Shown: positions 8,344 to 15,500 of the stretch, piece after piece | Layout: every line of letters begins with the position of its first letter | Numbering within the stretch: position 1 is the first letter of the stretch | NCBI GenBank assembly: GCA_030740295.1 | Contig: JASLXP010000610.1 | Location: 1 to 17,952, forward strand | From: Planctomycetota bacterium | Lineage (GTDB): Bacteria > Planctomycetota > PUPC01 > JACPCR01 | Direction of reading: 5' to 3' | Length of the DNA stretch: 17,952 nucleotides | Position numbers and translations under genes: made by a program | The notes under the pieces: model-generated | Told to the model about the DNA's origin: nothing | The model's input: the letters and a program-made list of their open reading frames with translations, nothing else | Database searches by the model: none

Positions 8344-9755
8344 GTCACCTGGCGTGGTCAGGCGACGGCGAGTGGCAACTGATGGGCAACTACCAGATGC
8401 GTGGCCGCAAATGGAACGAGCCCTACCCCAGCGATGTGCATCTGCTGGCGAATATCAGCGTGGGTGACATCAGCCCATGCGGAAGGAGCGGACGCTGGAT
8501 CTGCGGCGATTACGAGGTGGCCGATTTGCGCTCGGGGCATGGAGTCCACCTGCCCCGTCCCCCGTCATTTCTCTGTTTCCCTTCGAATGTCGGTGACGCG
8601 TCCGGCCCCTACGATGCCGACCCCAAGGGCAGCCCTGACGGCACCAAGATCTCCTTTGTCTCCAATTATGATCTCCAGCGGGGGCCTTTCGCTCAGTTGA
8701 CGAAGACCATCAAGGAAGGCACGAGCTTGCCTGTCACCACCACGGAGGGTTTCCCTGAATCTGGGGATCTGTGCGTGGCGAGAGAAGTCATCGGCTACAA
8801 ATCGAAAACGTCAACTTCGTTCGAGGGGATAGAACGGCGGAAGTACGGCACTCGCAAGAGCCTTCTGTCCGCAAACTCGTTCGTCGTTTCATTCGACACT
8901 CGTCTGATGACCGATCAGGAGAAAGCCCGCGCCGTCCCGCCCTGGACATGGCTGGTCAAGGCTGTCACAGAGCTTGGCGATCCGAAGAGCAAGCTGCTCT
9001 ATCAACGACAGACCGATGTGTACGCCAGCGTCGTGCGACTCCCTGACCCTCCGCATCTGCGCGTCACCGCAGCGGGAGCGCAACTGATCCCCGGCGAAAA
9101 CCACTGGGAAACTTTCGGCTACTGGTTGGATCGAGGGGACAAGCGAACTACTGCGAGTCCACTGCGACCCGGACAGACCATCAAGTTAGGACAGTCCGGC
9201 ACCTACCGCGCCGTCGCCGTGGAGTGGAGCGGTCTGGAAGGTAGAGCCAGCCACTCAGTTGAACTGCGCGCCGGCGCGAAGCTTACAGTGTTGCAGGAGA
9301 AACCGGATGACTTCTCTTGGACCTCTCGCACCTGGCTGGTCAACGGTGTCGAGACAGATGAGAAGAAAGCGAAGGTTGCCGAAAAAGCGATCTGCGAAGT
9401 ACGGCATCTGTACGACGGAGTCATACGCAGGGAGAAATATGAGTCTGGAATTCTAGCTGCAGCGGAGGACTTGACTGCCGACGGCGAGGCAACCCGGCGA
9501 CTGACATTCACCAACGGTAAGGTCAGAACACGGGAGTACTGGCGGCCCGGACAGAAAGGCCCCATCAGCCGGGAAATCTTCGGCACGGACGGATTCAAAA
9601 CCGATGAAATCCGCTGGCGATACGGTGGACAAAAGGAGGAATACGGTCATTGGTATTACAGTCGCGGCACGCCAATCAGACGACTCCATCGCGAAGGACG
9701 TGAGGTCTACGAGAAAAGAGGCGACACCTGGCACATGGTCAAGAGAGACTATTAG
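8325..9755 (+). CDS. TolB/WD40-like propeller protein, N-terminally truncated
   Basis: The frame is open from at least 8217, but the first roughly 36 codons are antisense to the DUF4091 remnant and look non-native. Convincing protein begins around the GTG at 8325, and the first ATG clear of the antisense gene is at 8382 (MGNYQMRGRK). Seen: HLAWSGDGEW, an ISPCGRSGRWICGD run, then DADPKGSPDGTKISFVSNYD, which is the S-P-D-G-x-x-I-x-F motif of TolB/PD40-type propeller blades. About 320 further residues are beta-rich, with a C-terminus of repeated charged strands (WRYGGQKEEYGHWYYSRG). Known: such propellers occur in oligogalacturonate-lyase-like and periplasmic sugar proteins. Missing are the signal peptide and the first blades. 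Function is unassigned; it could be a pseudogene or one half of a chimeric assembly. Its stop is followed by the compound repeat. Confidence 0.6.
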   Translation: MPKVQPCHLAWSGDGEWQLMGNYQMRGRKWNEPYPSDVHLLANISVGDISPCGRSGRWICGDYEVADLRSGHGVHLPRPPSFLCFPSNVGDASGPYDADPKGSPDGTKISFVSNYDLQRGPFAQLTKTIKEGTSLPVTTTEGFPESGDLCVAREVIGYKSKTSTSFEGIERRKYGTRKSLLSANSFVVSFDTRLMTDQEKARAVPPWTWLVKAVTELGDPKSKLLYQRQTDVYASVVRLPDPPHLRVTAAGAQLIPGENHWETFGYWLDRGDKRTTASPLRPGQTIKLGQSGTYRAVAVEWSGLEGRASHSVELRAGAKLTVLQEKPDDFSWTSRTWLVNGVETDEKKAKVAEKAICEVRHLYDGVIRREKYESGILAAAEDLTADGEATRRLTFTNGKVRTREYWRPGQKGPISREIFGTDGFKTDEIRWRYGGQKEEYGHWYYSRGTPIRRLHREGREVYEKRGDTWHMVKRDY

Positions 9756-9791
9756 AGTCACACCCAAGGTCCAAATAGTAGATCAGGACGG

Positions 9792-9812
9792 GGTGTCTTT
9801 ACGGATTTCAGG
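9792..9812 (+). repeat. Repeat-family end motif, plus-strand copy
   Basis: GGTGTCTTTACGGA followed by TTTCAGG leads directly into the compound inverted repeat. It is the inverted counterpart of 7485-7504. Confidence 0.5.
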
Positions 9813-10009
9813 GGCAAAGCCCCGCCGGTTTGCTTAGCCCAGCCCGGCGGGCTGGGAAGTAATGAAGGACAACCAAAGGGGCAACGCCCCGACCATTTGC
9901 ACGACTGACCTGCTGCAAACGACCGGGGCGTCGCCCCTGAAAGGCAATCCTTCTCTAAACCCAGCCCGTTGGGCTGGGCTAGGCAAAAGACCGGGGCTTC
10001 GCCCCTGAA
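9807..10009. repeat. About 200-nt compound inverted repeat made of small GC palindromes
   Basis: The left arm 9807-9901 and the reverse complement of the right arm 9914-10009 align over about 95 nt with few differences, around a 12-nt centre (9902-9913). Each arm carries the same ordered modules: a GGGGC-nnn-GCCCC hairpin, a CCCAGCCCG-type hairpin, a GAAGGA spacer and a second GGGGC/GCCCC hairpin ending TTTGCA. The hairpins are at 9811-9823, 9838-9856, 9878-9890, 9925-9937, 9960-9978 and 9993-10005. Differences between the arms often fall in hairpin loops (for example AAA against CTTC-type centres), so each hairpin is still formed. It resembles REP/BIME-type non-coding dispersed repeats; it could also fold as RNA 3' of the truncated gene. 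No ORF of its own is convincing. Confidence 0.75.
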
Positions 10010-10090
10010 CAACAGGATTCCCATTTTTTAACACGGATTTCATGGCCCTGAATCAGAACAAGATGAATGAAGTCCGGTCAATGAAAATGC

Positions 10091-10105
10091 CACCTGACTC
10101 AGGTG
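10091..10105. promoter_or_regulatory. 15-bp palindrome, possible operator
   Basis: CACCTGA-C-TCAGGTG is a perfect inverted repeat with 7-bp arms, about 100 nt upstream of the preferred ATG (10203) of the Asp-box gene. Its size and position suit a dimeric repressor site, but no regulator gene is in the window, and a chance palindrome is possible. Confidence 0.25.
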
Positions 10106-10202
10106 AATTTTCAGAGCAGGTGGAATACTGTTGCGACGTCAAGCGTTCCACCGTCATATTCATTCTCAGGCATCATTTGCAGAGCAGAAAGGCTGGGCCC
10201 CA

Positions 10203-11324
10203 ATGAAAATTACTGACCGCGGAACTGTATTCAGAAGTGAGGCCGGCACGGACCGTCAGAGCTGCGCGTTCCCTCAAATTACCATTACCGAAAGCGGGCG
10301 GTGGATCTGCGGTTGGCGTTGCGCCTGCAGAAAGGGCGAGGATGAAGGACAGCACGTTGCCGTTGCATGGTCGGATGATGAGGGTGCGAATTGGAGCGCT
10401 CCAGCCGCGCCGTTCAGCCCGCCTGAAAGAGAAGGGAAACAGGGACAGCTCCGTGGCGTTGGGATTACCCCACTCGGCGGGGAGCGCCTCCTTGCCGTCC
10501 TGTGTTGGGTGGACCACTCCGACCCTTCTCTGCCTTTCTTTAATGAGGAAACAGAAGGCTTGCTCGACACCCGCATCATGCTGTCGAGGTCAGAGGATCT
10601 CGGCTGCAATTGGTCAGAGCCTGAATTCATCGATACGACTCCGTTCAATTGTCCGGTACCATTCACCGGCCCCATTGTGGTTTTGCCCGACGGCGAATGG
10701 CTCTGCCAGTTCGAGCTCAACAAACACTACGACGATACCTCGCCCTGGATTCATTCCTCGGTTCTGATGTTTTCAAATGACGAAGGGAAGACGTGGCCCA
10801 GGCACGCGCTCGTCAGCCGGGATCCGGCCAACCGTATCTTCTACTGGGATCAGCGGCCGCAGGTAATGGCCGATGGCTCAATCCTTGACCTGTTCTGGAC
10901 ATACAACGCCGCCGACGCCACCTACCTCAACATCCATGCACGGAGTACCGCAGACAATGGTCTGACCTGGACGGAGCTCTGGGACGCCGGCGTCCCCGGC
11001 CAACCGGCACCGGCCGTCCCGCTGCCCGACGGCCGGATTGCGATGGTCTATGTGGACCGCACCGCCGCGCCCGCCATCAAGTGCCGGACGAGTACCGACG
11101 GCGGCCGGACATGGCCGGATGATACGGAATTCATCATCTATGAAACCGAAAGCAGCCAGACCCGATCCAAAGGCGATATGGTCGATGCCTGGTCAGAGAT
11201 GAGAGCCTTCTCTGTAGGTCTGCCGGCCACCGCAGCACACCCGGACGGTGGTTTTGTGGTGGTCTACTATGCAGGAGAGGAAACGGACAGGACGGACATA
11301 GAATGGACCCGAGTAAGGCTGTGA
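10203..11324 (+). CDS. Sialidase-superfamily (Asp-box/BNR repeat) six-bladed propeller protein
   Basis: 373 residues from the ATG at 10203, where the first propeller strand begins (MKITDRGTVFRSEAG). The frame is open 5' to a TTG at 10131, which has AGGTGGA in front, so a 24-residue longer form is possible. Seen: four clear Asp-boxes, SDDEGANWS, SNDEGKTWP, STADNGLTWTE and STDGGRTWP, and a degenerate one, SEDLGCNWSEP. These are the blade markers of sialidase-like folds. Known: GH33 and related exo-enzymes use an arginine triad, a Tyr/Glu pair and an N-terminal R-I-P motif; the last is not seen here (FPQITITESGRW instead). True sialidase activity is therefore doubtful and another glycan-binding or hydrolase role is as likely. 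No signal peptide is evident. It converges with the ABC-2 permease gene. Confidence 0.8.
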   Translation: MKITDRGTVFRSEAGTDRQSCAFPQITITESGRWICGWRCACRKGEDEGQHVAVAWSDDEGANWSAPAAPFSPPEREGKQGQLRGVGITPLGGERLLAVLCWVDHSDPSLPFFNEETEGLLDTRIMLSRSEDLGCNWSEPEFIDTTPFNCPVPFTGPIVVLPDGEWLCQFELNKHYDDTSPWIHSSVLMFSNDEGKTWPRHALVSRDPANRIFYWDQRPQVMADGSILDLFWTYNAADATYLNIHARSTADNGLTWTELWDAGVPGQPAPAVPLPDGRIAMVYVDRTAAPAIKCRTSTDGGRTWPDDTEFIIYETESSQTRSKGDMVDAWSEMRAFSVGLPATAAHPDGGFVVVYYAGEETDRTDIEWTRVRL

Positions 11325-11353
11325 GGATGGAGTGGAGTGGCCATTCCTCCATC
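11325..11353. terminator. Possible bidirectional hairpin between convergent genes
   Basis: GATGGAG (11326-11332) can pair with CTCCATC (11347-11353), and GGAGTGG with CCATTCC inside it (one G-T). It sits in the 27-nt gap between the two convergent stops. There is no T-tract, so termination is only a guess from position. Confidence 0.25.
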
Positions 11354-12218
11354 ATCCAACCCTGACAACTTTCCTTTCCTCTGCATAGCCGAGTTCCACC
11401 TTCAGCTTGCTCCACATCTTGGCCCACATGATCAGGGCCAGACCTCCGTGCAGGATCACGCACATCACCTGGGGCGGCACATGGATTTCACGGCGGAATT
11501 CGCGGCGGATGTCAGGTTCGAGAATGTCCAGCACTGAAGTCACCGGCGAGGAGGTCGAGGCAAATATGATCGGTTCGTCCGCGTGGCCGTCTGAAACTAT
11601 CAGGATAAACAGTGCCACTCCCAGGGGGAGCAGATTTATGGCAATCGCAGTGACAAGGCTGAGCGCGGCAGCGGTCGTCGTCTTCTTCATGACCGCGCTG
11701 AAGAAAAGGCCGAGGAAACCATAAAACAGTGCGGTAAGGATGAGCACTCCCACCGTCAGGATTACCTGGAACGGGCCCAGCCCTCCATAGAGCAGGCAAC
11801 TCGAAAAGATGGGTATCGACGCAAAGAGCAAGAGGAAGACCAGCACCAGTGAGGATGCGAGTTTGCCCGCGATGATTCGTCCCGGTTTGAGGAGAGTCGT
11901 CCTCAGTAGATCCATCGTCCCCTGCTCACGTTCGCCGGTGAAGGTGCCGCACGAGAACACCGGCGCGATGAGCATGATCATGATGCACTCCATGATGGCG
12001 AGGGTCATGAAGACGTATCGACCGGAATTTGAAAGATTGACGGGGTTGTGCCTGTTGCCCCTGACCACCGCAATGTAGGCCAGGTAAAAACCGATCATCA
12101 GGATTGCCATGAAGATGGTCAAGACCACCACAGTCCGCGCACTACGGAGGCGGCCGCGAACTTCACGGCTCAAGACCGGATTCTCAACAAGTTGGATGAT
12201 TGCTCGTTTGAGTTTCAC
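11352..12218 (-). CDS. ABC-2 type transporter permease
   Basis: 288 residues from the GTG at 12218; a TAG lies four codons further 5' in the same frame, so this is essentially the only start. Seen: a cytoplasmic N-terminus (KRAIIQLVENPVLSREVRGR) and about six hydrophobic segments near 29-52, 68-91, 118-144, 149-176, 183-208 and 252-270. Between the second and third lies GTFTGEREQGTMDLLRTT, the family signature that couples the permease to its ATPase. Known: such subunits pair with an ABC ATPase and export lipids, polysaccharides, antibiotics or copper-enzyme factors. Oddity: no ATPase gene flanks it, and it stands alone among catabolic genes facing the other way. Its partner must lie elsewhere or have been lost. 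Inner membrane protein; substrate unknown. Confidence 0.85.
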   Translation of the reverse strand: MKLKRAIIQLVENPVLSREVRGRLRSARTVVVLTIFMAILMIGFYLAYIAVVRGNRHNPVNLSNSGRYVFMTLAIMECIMIMLIAPVFSCGTFTGEREQGTMDLLRTTLLKPGRIIAGKLASSLVLVFLLLFASIPIFSSCLLYGGLGPFQVILTVGVLILTALFYGFLGLFFSAVMKKTTTAAALSLVTAIAINLLPLGVALFILIVSDGHADEPIIFASTSSPVTSVLDILEPDIRREFRREIHVPPQVMCVILHGGLALIMWAKMWSKLKVELGYAEERKVVRVG

Positions 12219-12572
12219 GCTGAAATACCGCTAATAAATCTCCGGGAGCGTCGTCGTTGTTATCCGTTCTTCCCTGCGTCTTTCCTTTTTGGGGTGCATG
12301 AATACAACTTCGCTATCGGCAAGAATAGCCCAAACAAGCAGAGCCGTGGATCGCGAAGATCGGACGAGTCACCAGAGTATCCACCAGGAATGCACTTCTT
12401 CTTCTGGGACGACCGAGTAATAAAGCAGGATGCCGTAGAGGACGCCAAGCAGATGCGAAGTCATCCTGTGGCCATAGGCTGCAGCTTTACGGGATCGTGA
12501 GGATTTTTTAGTGCAGATTCTTACATAAGAAACTCAGAGAAAAGGCCCCCTTACCTCCAAGTGGGATCTTGA
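12219..12572. other. 354-nt gap between divergent genes, no convincing gene
   Basis: It separates the divergently read permease and large lyase-like gene and should contain their promoters, but I cannot point to clear -35/-10 pairs. The only coding hint is a minus-strand frame ending at 12369 with a hydrophobic stretch (described separately). Longer plus-strand frames here are continuations of shadow frames from the permease gene. Confidence 0.5.
12369..12464 (-). CDS. Possible 31-residue membrane peptide or remnant
   Basis: ATG at 12464 gives MTSHLLGVLYGILLYYSVV followed by an acidic PEEE and a tryptophan-rich tail. The hydrophobic run could span a membrane. The frame is open about 20 codons further 5' without a good start, ending in a basic KKSSRSRK run, so it could also be the C-terminal scrap of a membrane protein. 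No clear Shine-Dalgarno and no recognised family; treat as a weak candidate. Confidence 0.15.
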   Translation of the reverse strand: MTSHLLGVLYGILLYYSVVPEEEVHSWWILW

Positions 12573-15500
12573 ATGAATTCCAGACACTATCCGCTTGAGA
12601 TTCATCGCCTGCTTTTCGCCTTCGTCGTGGGAGCTTCCCTTGCCTGCGCGAGCGCACATGGGGACATCACGATGGAACCTGCCGCGGGGCTGGCCAGGCG
12701 TATCGTTATGCAGCGCGGGGAAGTGCGCGTGCAGTTCCAGAATTCCTGGAACAGCTTCATGGCTGTGACTCGCAGCGGGAGAGGCTTGTTCCTGGTCGAT
12801 CCGGTTCTGTATGGCCTGTCGCCCGTGGGCAAGAAGCATCTCCGATGGGCCGACTTTGGGTGGGCGAGACTCAAGTGGCGGGCCCTGGAACAGAACAAGA
12901 CACGGGACGTGCTATACGTCGAGGGCGATTACGAAGGCTGGCGGGTGCAGGCGTGGATAGCACTTTACGGCCAGGAAGAGGCCATTTACGTGAGGCGCAG
13001 AACCATGCGCATCCGGGCACGGCCGGCCGGGGTCAGCGCCTGGGGAACGCTGGGAGCGAGTTACGGCGAAGGGGACGTCGAGAAAGGCAGACTGTCCGTG
13101 ATCATTGATGGCGCAAAGCTGGACAAAGAAACCAGCAACATCAAGGACTACCTCGTTTTCCAATGGGCGGATAAATCAGCGGCCCTGCTGAATCCGGGTG
13201 AAAAGCTCCAGCGGCGGGGGGAACGGGCCAGGCATTTCGCCCGCCTGATTCACCACAAGAAGAACAGGTTCATGGAAGCATTGCTGTCCCAGGATTCGGC
13301 ACGGGTGACCGCGGCTGATTATCTCGAGACAAACTTCGTGCTTCTCTGGGGCGACGGAGATATTGGCGGCCGCGTCAAGTCTGCGCTTGCGGACCGAGCG
13401 TCCCTGGCAGCGCGGCTGCCGGAACCGGTTCGGCCGGATGAGGTCGCTAACCCTGAGCCGATCGAATTGCCCCGGCCTGCGGCGAACCTGCCGAACGCTC
13501 TCGTGCGCGCTTCGTTTCACACACCGAAGGGGATCCGCCGGCGCGTCTATCCGGCCGGGAAACCAGTTGGCAAGCCTCCGACCATTGACGGCAAGCTCGA
13601 CGATGCGGCCTGGCGGAAACCGTGGACCGGCGAGTTCATTGCCCGGAATACGAGCGATGTGCTGGCGGATGTCGAGACCTCGTTCCAGTGCGCATATACC
13701 GCGGACGCGCTCTACCTTGCCCTTCGATGCAGCCAGCCCAATCTGTCCAGGATACGCAAGGCGCGCCACCGGCCGCAGAAGTGGAGCAGCGGGGAACAGG
13801 TCGAGATGTTTTTTCTGGCCGGCGAAAAGGTCTTTCAGATCTGCGCCGATCCGGACGGCGGCGTCTGCGACCTGGTGGACAACAACATCAAGGCCGATCT
13901 GAAACTGAATCTGAAAACCGGGACGGATGAAAAAGGCTGGGCGTACGAGATCGAGATTCCTTTCGCGGAGCTGGGCATCAAGCCGCCGGAACCGTTCGAC
14001 ACGATGGGTTTTAACCTGGTCCGCAATGCGGGAGTGATCGGCGGCCCGATGGATTGCTCTGCGTGGAATGCCGCGCGTGGCGCCTTCGCTGGCGTGCAGA
14101 ATTTCGGCACGATCTTCTTCGGCGAGGATGCAGATTTCCGACGCCTGAATGCCTGGCACGTGGACATGATGCTGGACCGCGACGTGTACGACACTCTCCA
14201 CGCCTCGGCCGGACTGTGGCTCGATATCACCGCTTCGGGCGAGCTGCCCGATGATGCGAAGATCTTTGCAGGCATCCTTGATGCCGGTGACAAACTGGTC
14301 CGCGCATCAGAGATCGAAGCCCGGGGAAAACGGGGCAGCCTGATTCTCAATCTCCAGGACCTGCCGGCAGGAAAATACAGGTGCAGGATCGGTCTGACAG
14401 TGGGAGACAAACCGGTCGCCGAAACCGCGTCGGCTTTCGCTATTCAGCCGGCGAAGCTTACCCCTAAACGCCGCGGGTCTGTGCCGATCTCGGTCCAGTC
14501 CGCGCACGGGGCCCAACGTCTGCCCGTGAGTCTGGGCGTGCCTTTCCCGCGCGGGGCCCTGACCGATGCCGGACAAGTTCGCCTGCTCGACGCGAAGGGG
14601 GGCGAATTGCCCATCCAGACTTCCGCGCTGGCGAGATGGGATCCCGCCGGAAGCATTTCCTGGCTGCGCGTCCATTTCCAGGCGTTGAAAGCTTCGGCGA
14701 CTGCAAGCCGATATGTGCTGGAATACGGCGCGCCATCCAGGGCGCGCCCGCAGCAATCCATTCGCATCACCGAGCTTGAAGACGTTTACGTCGTCGACAC
14801 CGGCCCGTTGCGTTTCGGCGTGCCAAGGGAACAGGGCGGCGTGATCAGCAGCGTTTTTCTCGATACCAACGGCAATGGAAGCTTCGAACCCACCGAGCAA
14901 CTGATCGTGGAAAGCGAAGCGATTGGCCCTTACCTCGTGGATCGAAATAGCAAGCTCTACCGCGCTTCGCTCGACAGGAAGGCCCGTGTCCAAATCGAAC
15001 AGCAGGGCCCTCTGCGGGCCGTATTCCGCATCGAAAGCTGGTACGTCGCACAGGACGGCGCAAAGCTCTGCAAGCACGTGACGCGAGCCAGCGCGTTTGC
15101 CGGTCTGCCACACCTGCGGCTGGAGCACACCTGGATCATGACCGCGGCATCGGGCGAGGCCGCGTTCAAGGACATCGGCTTTACCTTGCCGACGGTGAAA
15201 ACTCGCGAGGTCGTGTTCGGAACGGAGGACGGGCCATTCCATCTCTACAATCGTTTCCCCCGCTATCTCATCCAGAGCACGGAGAAGCACTACGAAGTCC
15301 AGGCGGCCTATCAACGCCTGTTCGTGAGCGATGCGAAGGAGCGTCACCCCATTCGCTGGCGGGCCATGGTCGAGGGCGCCCATGCGCCGGGCTGGATGGC
15401 CCTCCGCGGCGAGCGTGGCGGGATGGCCCTGGCGGTCGATGAGTTCTGGCAGAACTTTCCCAAGGAGCTCGGGATCGATGGAAACGAGGCCACCTTCCAC

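Larger units (their letters stand above)
9756..10202. other. Intergenic region before the Asp-box gene
   Basis: This 447-nt gap holds the compound inverted repeat, a directly repeated ACGGATTTCA (9801-9810 and 10033-10042) on either side of it, and a 15-bp palindrome at 10091-10105. Short frames crossing it are products of the GC-rich repeats and are not credible genes. Confidence 0.6.

Noticed and set aside
9807..10009. CRISPR array
   Set aside because: The repeated units are inverted palindromes with no regular spacers, and no cas genes are present.
12048..12500. 150-codon plus-strand frame over the permease start and the following gap
   Set aside because: Half of it is antisense to the permease and the remainder shows no domain or ribosome binding site.
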